A DNA stretch of 64,000 nt from Ulota crispa (Eukaryota; Streptophyta; Bryopsida; Orthotrichales; Orthotrichaceae). The stretch covers positions 14,470,002 through 14,534,001 of the forward strand of contig OY987242.1 of NCBI GenBank assembly GCA_963920765.1, in the 5' to 3' direction. The position numbers and the translations under genes were made by a program. Position 1 is the stretch's first letter. Every line of letters begins with the position of its first letter. The notes under the pieces are model-generated. The model had not been told where the DNA came from and did no database searches. It saw nothing but the letters and a program-made list of their open reading frames with translations. This document shows positions 47,246 to 59,208 of this stretch, one piece after another.

Positions 47246-47840
47246 GGGATAATTTCATGGATACCCCTGAAGTTTGCAATATTTGCATAGATACCTGTGC
47301 AGGTTTTTTTTTTCATTTTCTAAGAAGTGCCAAAGTGGCGATTTAAAATGTTATAGCGGTGCTCCAAATTTCAACATTCATCCACACATTGGATAGAAAA
47401 TATTACATTAGCACATAATACATGTCTGTAATTTGGTTTTCATCCATAATTTGGCAATTTCATCCAAGTTTCTTTTTAATTTGAAACTTTTTTGGCGATT
47501 TCATCCAAGTAATCATGTTTTTTTTTCTATAGGCTTGGTGCCGGTCAAAAAAATTTGGTGCTTTTCTGCTCCAAATCGCCGAAAACAAGCATTGTACCCG
47601 TGCTTTTTCAAAAATTGCACAAATACCCTTGTATCATAATTTTTAGGCATTTATTTGTTTTGCTTGTACTTCCGTCATAACTAATGTTGAAGAAAGGAAT
47701 GTAATGAAACAAAAAAAAGCAAAATGCGCATAAAGAAAGAAAGGGCAATAGCATACACAACAAAACAAATGCCTAATTTTTTTGTTCCAAGGATATTTGT
47801 ACAATTCCTGAAAAAGCAGGGGTATCCATGAAATTTTCCC
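47246..47840. mobile_element. MULE-type MITE family 1, copy 3, split by a nested hAT MITE
   Basis: Perfect 9-bp target duplication AATGGATTT at 47237-47245 and 47841-47849. Termini GGGATAATTTCATGG and, inverted, GGGAAAATTTCATGG. Without the nested element and its duplication it is 292 bp, matching the other copies (303 and 291). It lies in the divergent interval between RPL13a and MenB. Confidence 0.92.
47300..47594. mobile_element. hAT-type MITE nested in MITE family 1
   Basis: 8-bp duplication tacctgtg (47292-47299) against tacccgtg (47595-47602), one mismatch, which is the expected taccc block of the host MITE. The body matches 39501-39793 throughout; the termini CAGGTTTTTTT and inverted CAATGCTTGTTTT are more eroded. 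The nesting dates it after the host insertion. Confidence 0.85.
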
Positions 47841-48072
47841 AATGGATTTCCACTGAAAGGCCCTGATCGACCCCATACGACACAGCCACGAGTATCAATC
47901 TCACGACTTGTGGAAATCTACCAATCTGGAGGAACAACCGAGGAGACTAAATTTTACAAGGAAAATCCGGAGGAGAGAATCCTTTCGCAACCATATCCAA
48001 ACTGGAGGAATGGAATGAGCGAGGAGGCGCCGTGACACTTGGTTCGGTGCACACGCACACCTCTCTCTGGCC

Positions 48073-50577
48073 ATGGCGGACCGGCAGCGCCACCGTCTGG
48101 CCACCATCGCGCGTCACCTTGCTCCCGAAGAGCCAACCCAGATTGTCACACACGTAACGCTCTCGTCGTCACAGTGCGTCGCCGCTCACGCCCCTTCCAA
48201 TGCCCCTCCCACTCCGGAAGGCCGTAAATTGAGCAGCTACGACCGCGTGCACGGATCCGTGTCCCGGGAGCTTCCCGTCTGGGCCTCAGTCCCGCAACCT
48301 GCAGGCCAAGAGTTTCAGGACATTCTTTACGAGAAGGCCTCTGGCGAAGGCATTGCCAAGGTAATATTCGCAATATCCCTCTCAGAGCTTTCTCTTGCGG
48401 TGACTTATACGTCAAAGTCAAGACACCAGACATTTTACTTCGAAAGGAGCAAAGTTGGTTATGAAATTGAGGTGTCATACACTGAATTTTTTTTCCGGTA
48501 GGTTTGGTCAAGTTTTTGCCGAATTTGGAAATTGTTTCTTTCGACTTTGTTTGTGGAAGAATGAATGTGGTTGCTTGTGGCAGATCACGATCAACAGGCC
48601 GGAGAGGAGGAATGCCTTCCGACCTTTGACGGTGGGAGAACTAAAGCGTGCCTTTGATTTGGCGCGTGACGATACTCAAGTGGGAGTGATTATCTTTACA
48701 GGCAAGGTACTCCGCTGCTCCTCTTCACATTCTGCTGCCTTTTATTTTGTTATATTTTATTTAAGTTTAATGAGTCCCGTCAGCGTTGCTCTTTTACCCT
48801 TGCTATGTGTGTCTTGGTTATGGTGATGTATTTGTGTTAGTTGGAATGGCGAATCTCACGCTCCAATTGGGCACGCTGCACTTTTGCAGGGGACTGAAGC
48901 TTTTTGCAGTGGAGGTGACCAAGCAGTTCGGGGGAAACATGGCTATGTCGGAGACGACAACATTGGCCGCCTCAATATTCTTGATGTGCAGGTACTATTT
49001 GGATCTTTATGTTTGTTACAGGTCCTCTTGATAATGGCTATTGATTACACCCTTGGTGCCAAAGTGTCCACTTCCTTCTTTACAGGGTGCTTACTGACAC
49101 GAGCAGAATTTCAAACCTCTTAGAATGCAATCCAGGAAGCCGTTTTTGAGATTCGTACTCCTTGATGTTCTCTACAGTTGCTAATTGTGTCTTATGCTCC
49201 TATCCTGCAGATGCAAATACGGAGGCTACCAAAGCCAGTCATTGCTATGGTGAGTTGGCGTGTCGTTTTTTGAGCATATGGCGGAAAACTTTGAACTTGA
49301 TTTATATATGTATAAATAATTATACTTGTAAATGATCTTTAAGCTTTCTTTTGATTGATTCGAATTCATTCCTATTTCTTGGGAGATTGGTCTCAAAGCG
49401 GACCACATTCTCGAACGGTAGTAACAGGAATTTTTGTCGTTTCATTTCTTTCTACGTAGGTGGCAGGCTATGCAGTTGGTGGAGGGCATGTGCTTCACAT
49501 GGTATGCGACCTTACGATTGCAGCCGAGAATGCAGTTTTCGGACAAACTGGGCCCAAGGTACTACTCTCCAGTTATTTTCCTGTTGGGGTTTTTCTCTTA
49601 GTCAAAGTCCTCACATTGTTTTGCTCACAAAACACCAAACTTATCACGTCATTCATTTGTTTGTTCACTCCACAGGTGGGGAGCTTTGATGCTGGCTACG
49701 GTTGCAGCATGATGGCACGCCTGGTAATCATCGCCAACTCTTTGCTAACAACGTTGGTCTATGGCCAGCGAGTGTGATCTCTTCTAGTATATACTCCTCG
49801 TTTATGCTCTACTCTATGTTTCTGAGCCCTAGATTCTGAGTTTTTGCAACACTAAATCAGTTACTGCAAATATGTTACCATTCTGCATATATTTTGATAC
49901 CAGAAGCTGTCATGAGGCCAAACACTGTAGACACTAGTTGAAGTTCTCGCAGGTATTTTGGTGTCAGTTTCCTGATATGGACAGCAAGCTACATTCTTCA
50001 CTTGTTCTGCTCAATTAATCTTGGATTCTCTCTTCAGGTCGGTCAGAAGAAGGCACGTGAGATGTGGTTTTTAGCAAGATTTTACAACGCGGAAGAGGCA
50101 GACAAGATGGGTCTAGTCAACAAAGTTGTTCCTGTAAGAACCAGATATGTTTGTGCTCTTTTCATGCCAACTCAGTATGTATAGAACAAGGGACAATAAT
50201 GGTTTGCTGATCACTTGTTTTTGTTTCAATGCACAGCTGGAGAAGTTAGAGGAGGAAACTGTTGTCTGGAGCCGTGAAATTTTGAGAAACAGCCCCATGG
50301 CAGTCCGACTCTGCAAGTCAGCTCTAAATGCTGTCGAAGACGGCCATGCAGGACTTCAGGCAAGGATTTGTACCTAATCTCACTTCTTGGACTTTTTGAA
50401 ATACTTGTAATCAGGATATGTTTAACGGTTTTTTTTTTTGTTTTTTTCACATTTCTTCAGGAGTTTGCGGGGAATGCTACTTTGCTGTTTTACAATTCAG
50501 AAGAGGGACAGGAAGGAAAGACGGCTTTCTTAGAAGGCCGACCACCAGACTTCTCCAGATTTCCAAGACTTCCTTGA
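48073..50577 (+). CDS. MENB: 1,4-dihydroxy-2-naphthoyl-CoA synthase (naphthoate synthase), peroxisomal, nine exons
   Basis: Crotonase-fold enzyme that closes the second ring of o-succinylbenzoyl-CoA in phylloquinone (vitamin K1) synthesis. Exons: 48073-48360, 48584-48706, 48890-48991, 49211-49249, 49460-49558, 49676-49723, 50038-50133, 50237-50359, 50461-50577. Total 1035 nt, 344 residues, every intron in phase 0. Residues 8-16, RLATIARHL, match the PTS2 peroxisomal signal RLx5HL exactly, as in plant homologues. Family blocks: [20 protein letters not shown] (143-148), [10 protein letters not shown] (185-194), [15 protein letters not shown] (to 226, with the conserved Asp222), [39 protein letters not shown], and C-terminal [12 protein letters not shown]. 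Intron 8 starts with GC rather than GT (CAG/GCAAGG). The region between the signal and the catalytic domain is variable, as usual. Confidence 0.96.
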
Positions 50578-52547
50578 TATTGATATTATTACGCAGGAAA
50601 GATGGCATGAAAACCTTGCTTCTGAAGTTGTACCGGTATCACCAGGACAAGGAGATTGCTGATAGCCTTGTTAAGTGCGATATTCAAGGATTACGTAGCA
50701 AATGATCATGGGCGAGGGTTTTAGGGTGGAAAAGGTTTGGTGTTATTCCCAGAAAGATAGTGCACCTTTATGCTACAATGTTTGAAAGAAAATGTGGTCA
50801 GGAAATTGCTCTTTGCTAATACTAAGTGTAATCAAATGAGCAAATTATCTGCTCAAGCCTGAAAATACCCCTGACTCATGTGGTACATGTCAACGACATG
50901 GATTACCATCTTCCACTGTTGACCTTTCTTTGGCACTGATTTGGTTCCCAAATTTGCCAGTTGTAAGTGGATGTCAGTGCTGGAACTGGTTTTTGTGCCT
51001 CGTCCTGGTTTTTTGAGCTCTTTGCAACTGAGTGGTCTCAATTTCTGTACTTTGAAACACGCCGATTAAATAAATATAAATACTTTCATTCACATTGCCT
51101 TCAAACCACTGATTCGTTTGAGTTCGTCCAACAGGCAACAGCCTTGATACTTGTGGATGGTTTGACATAGTGCATGGGTGATTAGAGTTGGAGGTGTCTC
51201 ATTTAAGCTGCAATTTCCAGAGGCGGCCGATGACTTTAGTTAATGAAAGGCGCTTGCAACTTGGACTCACTCCATAAAGGGGAACAACTCTTCTTGCCTT
51301 CTTGCTAACTTCCCAATTGCAATATTACGTATATCAATCCCTAAAGCATAAGAGGAATTTGTTGTTTGAAATGGTGTTTTTGGAGCTTTGGAGGCAAGCC
51401 CTTTGAAATTGGTCAATGTCTCAAACTTCATTGAGATTGTTGGCTTAGGAACAATAGTGCATAGTATGTATGTGAATTTTCAATAGGATTTGAAACAATA
51501 TAGCTCTGTCAAACTAGCAAACCCAAAGAATTCTATATTTCCAGTAGCAAAATTTGTAACCAAACGTAATTTTATTGTGTGGGTAGTTTGTATTAATCAT
51601 TATTGGAACTCCAAACTTTGAAGTTAGAAAATGTAAGGGCACAAGCGCCATTAGAAAGTGTAGGCCTAATTGTTGCATGGCACACCAAGGAAAAACAACT
51701 AAACCAAAATTCAAAATCTTTCTGTTACAATAAGTCCTTTCAAATCAACAAGGTTATAAGACTTAACACAACAAGGTTATAAGATTTAACACAAGTTTGG
51801 GAGTTAGAGCATCTAGTTATTCAAGCCTTGTGATTAATGGTCTTATTGGCCTCTATCATTTCATTGGTTACAATGGGATTAGTTTTGTTTGAAACCAATT
51901 CACGTAAACTATTTTAAAGTCTTGATGAAGGAAGGACAATCCCCCATTGGTTGCTAAAACATTCTAAAATACAAAAAAAATGTAAGTTCTTGCATTTTCA
52001 TATCGTTTTCTTCGTTTCTGAAAGCATCCGAGCTTAGAATGACTTGAATTCAGTGCCATTGGAAAGAGCATGAAACTTCCTACAAGAAGTGGGGGAAAAA
52101 ACCGAAAACCAAAAACTCAAAAAAAAATTTCTTGTTGACACAAGATGCAGTTTCAAGAAACGATCTAGTGTTTACAAAGGATAAATGCAACTTTGAGGTT
52201 GACCTGGACAACTTCACACAAACCAGTACAGAGTTTAGTCATGTCAAGCCTTGATGTCAGGATTTACCATAACCAGCCACTAAACAGAAGCATCTTGCAT
52301 ATGAAGCACCCAAAAGACAATCCCGGACAATACTGCATTAATTACAAATGTATTACATGTAATCTATATGACAACCTGCATTCCGACCTTCCTGCTATAA
52401 CATTCCTCGCTTCTCATAGCAAAACGTGTCGACTCATGAAGTAAACGTTTCAACACGTGTCAAAGCTGTAGAAGACATACTAGTGCAGAGCTTGAACTCA
52501 GAATAGACAAATCCTCACCACACACAGAATATCAACACATTGAGTAA
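50578..52547. other. Intergenic DNA between convergent MenB and GH95
   Basis: 3' UTR of MenB first, with AATAAA-like sequence at about 51066-51071 (gattaaataaatataaat) as a likely poly(A) signal, then AT-rich DNA. No gene or repeat terminus recognised; frames are short. Confidence 0.5.
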
Positions 52548-55500
52548 TCACAACATTGTGCAGAGTCTAGCGCCTTGGTTTGGGCCATTTAGTGGTCTGG
52601 ACTTCATCAACTGAAGATCTCCATCGTAAGTATACACCTGAGGACCACTAGCTGACTTCGGCAGTGTGACAACCTTGTCTTTGTAATGAAGCCTCCTTGT
52701 AGCTGAAAATTTCTTCTCAACCTGCATCAGTCGGCATTACAAACTGCTTCAGAGCAGATACTCTTCATTAAAATACAAAACGTAAACAGGGCGAAGTTTT
52801 AAAGATGGTCTTCATTTTGCTTTTAGACGCACAAGCGCGTTCCAGAAAGAGAGGCAAACCTGTACAGTGACTTCTTGCAGTATGCCACCTATCCATCTGA
52901 ATCCAACAGTGACGGCGCCTCTGCCTCTTAAGCCCGCAACCAGCCCATCAAGCCACTTTCTCAATGGCAGAGCTGGAAGAACATAAAGATTGCTTTCATC
53001 ACTTTGGAAAAGCATCTCTGCCACTGCTGCCGTAAATCTGGACACAGAATGTGAGCGGTAGTAAGAATCTGGCAGAGTTCACGAATAACCAGGAAAACGA
53101 GATACATGGAAGCTGTTCAAGAGCATACCCAAAATTTCCATCGATTTGGAATGGAGGGTGAGCACTGAACATATTCGAGTAGAGACCCCCGCCATCAAAG
53201 CGCTCTTCTTTTTCGTCGGGAGACATATAAGTAAACATGCGTTTCACCATGGAGTACGCGTGGTCACTGTTCCATAGACGTGCCCACAGAGCTGTCTTCC
53301 AAGCCACTGACCAGCCAGGGCCAATTTCCCCTACAAACAAGTCACAAGGTATCGGACACAATGAAAACACGGAGTGAAACTGAAGCGCACAACGAACATA
53401 GACATCATTTGTAAATACTGGGTTGGTCATCACAGTCAGTGGATGTGGCAACTATAGCAGTTACAAACAACTCTTTTTTACAATTGCAAATCCATGATGC
53501 TTCAAACGACATGTACCTCGTTTTAGTATACTCTTGGTAGCTGCGGCACACAGCTCGGGTGTAGACTGTGGCGTTATTGAGTGCCCAGGATAGAGGCCAA
53601 ACAGATGCGACATATGTCGATGAGTCTCTTCTGGGTCCTCAAACTCCTCCACCTGTAGCATTAGTTTGTCGGCATAATGTTTTGAGGCAAGCAATTAGGG
53701 GAAGAGAGTTTTACTAAAATTAACGTACAAAATCAAGTGAAAAGATGAGTGTGAGGTTTTCGATACTATGGTGTTCCTATTCAAGCAACTGCAACACCTT
53801 CTTGCTTCCATGAAAGCACCGAAAAGCACACAAAACTTACCCATTCCAGAAGTCGACCATCGCTCCCAATTTTCGGAGGGAGCAACCGTCCAACAGCTGA
53901 TTTGACTTTGGAGATCAATTCTGTTCCGTCTTGCCCTAGAATCTACAAGCCAAGATACAGGTTAGTTTTATGAGCAGCATGATCAAAGGCTGTCTGGCCA
54001 ATCCTCTCTCACGTGAACTTTTGCACGAAGGTATGCATGGGGAAGCGGTGCTTACTTTAGCTGCTGCGACCACTGCGTTGAAAAGGTTAAGAAGAATAGC
54101 CATATCCATGGTTGAGCCGTAGCTCACAGATGCGCGTTGTCCATCTGGAGCAATAAAATAGTGTTCCGGTGAAGTTGAAGGGTTTGTTACTAAGTTGCCT
54201 TTCCCATCTTCCACGAGATAATTCACGAAAAACTCTGCGCATCCTCTAAACAGAGGATAGGCTCGATTTCTTAGAAACTCCTGCAATATGCTTCCTTGGC
54301 TTCAGTTTTCCACCCACCAGCATGAATCTACTCCAATTCTAAGTACATGAAGCCAAAGAGTAAAACATAAACACATACCGAATTTCTCTTTTATCTTACC
54401 TCATCTTGGGAGAAAGTGTAGTGCTCCCAAAGATGGAGGCAAATCCAAGCTCCGCTCATTGGGAACAATGCCCACACAGGGTCTCGAGTCACGGGAGCTG
54501 ATTGCGCCCAGATATCCGCATTGTGGTGGCACACCCACCCTTCGAGACCATAGTTCACCTACAGATAACGGCTACATATGAGATCTTTTGAATAATTTCC
54601 ATTGAAAACATGTCAAAAAATAAGCTCAATTGGACAAGAGGGTGCTCCAATGATTATTACCTTGGCGGTGCTAGCCCCTGTGACAGCGAGCTGCTCAAGG
54701 AAATCAAAAAGAGGTAAGTGGCATTCAGCTAGGTTGCAGGTTTCAGCAGGCCAGTAATTCATTTCCAGGTTTATGTTCAACGTCGGGCAGGCTCTGCAAA
54801 AGAACTCTCTAGCTTCAGTACAAATGATCTGGTAGTGAGCTAAATTCCATATCACCAGGGATCAGTGAAAGCGTTGCATGCGTTGGTCAAAAAACAAACA
54901 AAATTGGACGAAAGAAAGTCATATTGTGACGTACTCAAAATTGCTGAGAAAACAATTAGGGTTTAGGAAAGAAACGTTACCTCCAACCAGGATGTAAAGA
55001 ATTATTCCATATTCCTTGCAAGTTCGACACAAAGGTGCTTGGTCGAGAGGATGCAAGCAGCAAGTAGCGCCCAAACTGAAACAAGAGCACCACGAGACCG
55101 GGATCTTCATCTCCACTGTAGTTCAGGATTCTGTCCCTGGTGGAAAGTCGATCCTTCCATGGCTTGCGTTTGGAAAGCTCTCCATCCGATGCCTGAGTGC
55201 TATTCTTCACATTCTTGCTTTCCATAATCTCTGTATGAGGAAGCACGAGCTCCCATGACCCCAGGTCTCCATTTTGAACATCCTCTGAGATGTCCGTGCC
55301 TTCTTCATCTCCTTCAACACATCTATGGTTCCCAAGATGTAGGGAGACCCGCTGGAAAAGAGGCTGATAATCAGCCAAGTGGGCAGCTAGAATGTCGTCA
55401 AATGAAAGACCCCTTAAATTCTCCAAAGTGGAGAAAGCCAGTGCTTCAGGATGTTTGCTTGACACGCTTGGGTCTTTGAACGGCCCGTCGAAAGAGGAGT

Positions 55501-56946
55501 TCGCTGACACGTAGAGAACCGCCCAGTCGGCTTGATGCACGCTCAGTGTGTGATCATTCAAAACTCGTAGACTTCCAGTCTCCCCAAAAATCTCGACTTG
55601 CAATACAGCTACAAAGTCCATTCCCTGCTTTGTACTTGATGTTGTCGAACCCTCAACTTCGTTACCATCACTTGGACACTGGCCCTTCAAAACCATATGC
55701 TTTGAGCCCACAGCTTGTTTCGCTATCACGAGCTGGCTATCCAGAGTCACGGAGAACGAAACGGAGCCACCCTTGCTGCCTGCTACGCGCATTGCAAAGA
55801 CCTGCAATGCTTCAGTTCGGAATGCAAACTTAGCCTTTGAAAAAAATCCAGTTGATATAGCAAGCGCTAAAATTGTGGCATTCTAATTTGAAAACTAGGA
55901 ATTTCAAGTGCTTAGGTGTCTTTTGAGGTGGTCAACTGGAACCTTGAGCTCTAGAATCTAGGCTGCCATTTTAACGAATATGGGTTAAACCCAGCAAGCG
56001 AACACCGAAAATGAGCATGCACAATGAAAGAGAGAGTAGCCATGGCTGGTTACCTGGTGAGGATAAGAAGTAAACGATTGTCGAAGGTACGATACATCGC
56101 CAATTGTGTAATTGATATAAGTCATGGCTGTGTCGAGATCCAACTCCCGGTGATAGCTCTCTTTGTCATAGGTGTCATGTGAGTCATCAAATTCGAGCTT
56201 CAAATCTCCCAATGGTTGATAAACCTAAGAAACAAACATGCACTTTTACACATAGAAGGGGAAAAGGGATATATGACTTTGAAATTACGCTTCAGTGGTA
56301 CATAAAAAATGCACCTGAGTCAGTTGTGAATTTTACATGGAAAAACATAAAAACGCACCTGTGGATCAGGGCCCAGCATCTTCGTCGCTTCGGCAGTTGC
56401 CTCTGCATACTTGCCTTCCATCACAAGCTCCCGCACTACTGGGAGGCTCTCTTGAGCTTTAGGGTTGTTCCAATCGGTCGGTCCACCGGACCATAGTGTA
56501 TCCTCTGCATGATTCCAGTGTGTCACAAAGCCATGAAATATAGATGGACGCAAAATGAAATTTGCTCCACCAAAAACACCAATTACTACGGGGCATAGTA
56601 ATGACGACAGTTTTGCATATTTTTCAAATTCAGTGTGGCATTCTTGGTTACAGTAGAAGCAGCAAAGCAGCTTAACTTACAGTCTCCTTGGACATAACAA
56701 GTTTTCACAGACTGCAATTGAACCCTCGCCGGAGTATGGCGTGTTCGGTGTATCAATTAAGAACTATGCAGATCAGATTTCGGTGAAAACTTGAAGAACG
56801 GCAGAGTGCTTACCATTGAGCTGCACGAGTTCGGATTTTACACCCCCGAACACCATGGCTCCCAAGCGCCCGCTTCCAAGTGGAAATGCCTCGTTCCAGT
56901 GCTGTGCCGGCTCGAATGCCTCCACCAGCAACTCGTCGTCATCCAT
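52548..56946 (-). CDS. FUC95A: Alpha-L-fucosidase, glycoside hydrolase family 95 (AXY8/FUC95A-like), twelve exons
   Basis: Family role: hydrolysis of alpha-1,2-linked fucose, in plants from xyloglucan and arabinogalactan side chains. Minus-strand exons: 56946-56814, 56504-56359, 56224-56054, 55801-54981, 54793-54661, 54558-54400, 54280-54056, 53942-53841, 53652-53517, 53330-53129, 53037-52860, 52721-52548; all GT-AG. Total 2580 nt, 859 residues, full length. The ATG at 56946 follows an in-frame TAA 15 nt upstream. The product opens MDDDELLVEAFEPAQHW with no signal peptide evident. Family blocks: FPLGSGRLGAMVFGGV, EDTLWSGGPTDWNNP, VSNLQGIWN, LNINLEMNYW (Asn430, Asn432), TNPSTSPEH (Glu560) and HPPFQIDGNFG (Asp739), positions that correspond by order and spacing to the Asn/Glu/Asp catalytic set known in GH95. 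No disabling change seen. Confidence 0.95.
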
Positions 56947-58194
56947 GGCGGGTCCTTGTTAGGTTTCAAGAAATCCCAGCAAGACCACGAAGCTCTACCG
57001 CACAAAGCGTGGCTTCGGTTCCTCAAACCACAGGGCGCTCCTCGCCAGTCCTGGGACAGAACAATTGCGCCACCTCCGGCTCAAGCGTTGCCGTGTTCAC
57101 GACGTCAGAGCACAAGCCATGTCCCAAACTGCACGAAAATGCCCAATTTGACACATCAGGGACATGGGTATCAATGTCGAGGTGCGATTTCAGAAATTTG
57201 GTGCAGGAATTTGGTTTCCGTGCACGAAAACGCTTACTTGTGAGTGTGACAGCGATCAGTCGAGCAGCGTTGATCAGAACATGCGCACGGAGGTGGAGAT
57301 TGCACCGACAGGAGCGGAGCTTGGAGCAGCAAATTCAGGTGAGCTGTGCTCACACTGCCCCTGCTCAAAAAGCGTCCGCTAAAGAGGGTGCATTTTGGAG
57401 TTTTCCATGAATCTGAAGTGAGCATTTCAGGGTAGGAACGCTTTCAGACTTCTGACCATCCCAATCCACCCACTCCAATCCTTTCCAACGTAAAATTATT
57501 CGATACGAGTCTGAAAAAGTTGAAAAATGTAAATGATTGAGTTGTGATGCTTACTTTTTTTTGAAGGGAAATTACTGAAAGGTTTTGAGGTGGGCAATCC
57601 CCATTGGAAACCTGGATGAGCACTTGGAAGGACGCCTTTTACACACCCACTTGCATGAGGAGAGGCACATCCGAATGATTTGATGTGTGTGGATTCCACC
57701 ATTTCCACGGCGGGAATGAAGGGACACGCAGAGTCCATGCGATGAACAGCAACTTGCAAGTTACCGATAACGGAGAGTGCGACCTCGATGCACAGCAAAT
57801 TACAGTAAGCTTAACCCGGACGAAAAACGTCCTCCGGCTCTGAAAAACGATTCTATGGTTCAGAAAAAAGTTGTTTTTCATCTGTTTTTTTAGAAGTGAC
57901 CATAAACACATGATCCATCATGGAAGACAAAAAATTACCCCTTGAGATACATTTATTTTGTTTTGTAACGCAAATTGTGATACATGGTGTTAGCTCCTGA
58001 GTTGCCCTTCTTGCAATTTTCATGAGGGTATCATGCATTGTTGACTTTTCTAATTTTTTAAAGCAATACTATTGGTGCCCATGTGCAAAACACTATAGAA
58101 TGCTACAGACAGGGCAAGCCATTGTGATCCATCCATCCTTTAAGGGTTAAGTGAAGCCTCCGCAAAAGCCATTTTGTTGCAATTTGACATACAG
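56947..58194. other. GH95 upstream region
   Basis: GC-richer to about 57400, consistent with a 5' UTR and promoter for the minus-strand GH95 gene. Long frames here on both strands (for example 56880-57410 on the plus strand) overlap exon 1 antisense and have no domain. An upstream exon encoding a signal peptide was looked for and not found. The rest is AT-rich. Confidence 0.45.
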
Positions 58195-58585
58195 TAAGGT
58201 AGGTGCGCCCATAAGCGTGAAAATAAGGGTTTTGGAGTAGGTAAAACAATTGACTAACTTTGCAAAAAATACTGTAAGTTAGGAAATGGAAACCAAAAAT
58301 ATTGGCATCAATGTCAAGGTTCCAATCGCAAGCATTTGTTCACAAAGATTTTTCAAAGTCCAAAATCAGTGAAATTGTAAGAACTATGTGTAAGAGATGT
58401 TAAAAACAAGGCTTGTTAGTGCTTAAATAGTAAGATGTGTACTCCAAACCTCATGCTAGTCACCCACAACCATCACTCAATCACACACAACCATTTGTTT
58501 TTTTATTGATTAGCCTTGCCACTGTCAGGTGATGGGCATGGGGAGGCAACACTCCAGGGTAACGCTTATGGATGCTGCTACCTTA
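58195..58585. mobile_element. MITE family 3, copy 3 (divergent)
   Basis: Ends TAAGGTAGGTGCGCCCATAAGCGT and, inverted, TAAGGTAGCAGCATCCATAAGCGT. This is the clearest view of the ~24-bp terminal repeat. The body differs from copies at 6299 and 23870 apart from the agggttttgga and gatttt..caa blocks. Target duplication not readable. Confidence 0.6.
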
Positions 58586-58804
58586 AGTGACCTTCCCTGC
58601 AATCTTTAGCAACTTTAGTTCCGGCAGAATTCCCCCCCCCTTTAATCTATTGCTCGGTAAAGTTTTCATTCTCTCTTTTGCTTTTGTGCGAAGATTAGAC
58701 CATCGAACCAAGTCCAGGGGTTCAAGCTCCGGCCCCGGATACTGAGATCATCTCCAGCGTTGCATTTCAATCTTGGCACTGTAAGAAATTACATCTATTT
58801 TTAA
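58586..58804. other. Short stretch with a B-box-like motif
   Basis: GGGTTCAAGCTCC near 58715-58730 within aagtccaggggttcaagctccgg resembles a pol III B-box, and a (C)9 run lies near 58632. No tRNA folds. Possibly the head of an old SINE. Confidence 0.25.
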
Positions 58805-59200
58805 GGGAATGATTAGGGAGACACTCCCAGTTGCCTACTTGGACATCCCCTATAGCCTAATTTATTAAATTTGAGATTATTGTTAAGTTGAAATATGAAA
58901 TACAATATTCTAGCGCACATTTGCGTCTACAAGCGTTGCAAACATACAACAAATATGTTTTGTTTGTGACATGGTCAAGAGTTAAATTTATAAATGAAGG
59001 AGCAACTAGTTTAATTCTTGACCATGTCACAAATGAGACATATTTGTTATATGTTTGCAATGCTTGTAAACATAATTGTGTAATAAAATATTATTTTGAT
59101 TTTATTTCATATTTTAATATAATAATAATCTCAAAATTAATAAGTTGTACTATAGGGGGTGTCCACTTAGCAACTAGGGGGTGTCTCCCTAGTCATTCCC
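58805..59200. mobile_element. Foldback MITE, 396 bp, near-complete hairpin
   Basis: The two halves are inverted copies almost to the centre near 59005: GGGAATGATTAGGGAGACACTCCC at the left against GGGAATGACTAGGGAGACACCCCC inverted at the right. They continue through gttgc..ggacatcccctatag, the gcttgtaaacat blocks and ttgaccatgtcac. Likely 8-bp duplication atttttaa/attttaaa, one mismatch. Frames found on both strands are mirror images created by the hairpin. The terminal layout resembles 37733-38123. Confidence 0.85.
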
Positions 59201-59208
59201 ATTTTAAA

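Noticed and set aside
55016..55833. Plus-strand frames antisense to GH95 exon 4
   Set aside because: The minus strand holds a continuous 821-bp exon with clear GH95 blocks.
56791..57410. Frames of 150 and 176 codons on the plus strand
   Set aside because: Antisense to GH95 exon 1 and its GC-rich leader; no family features.
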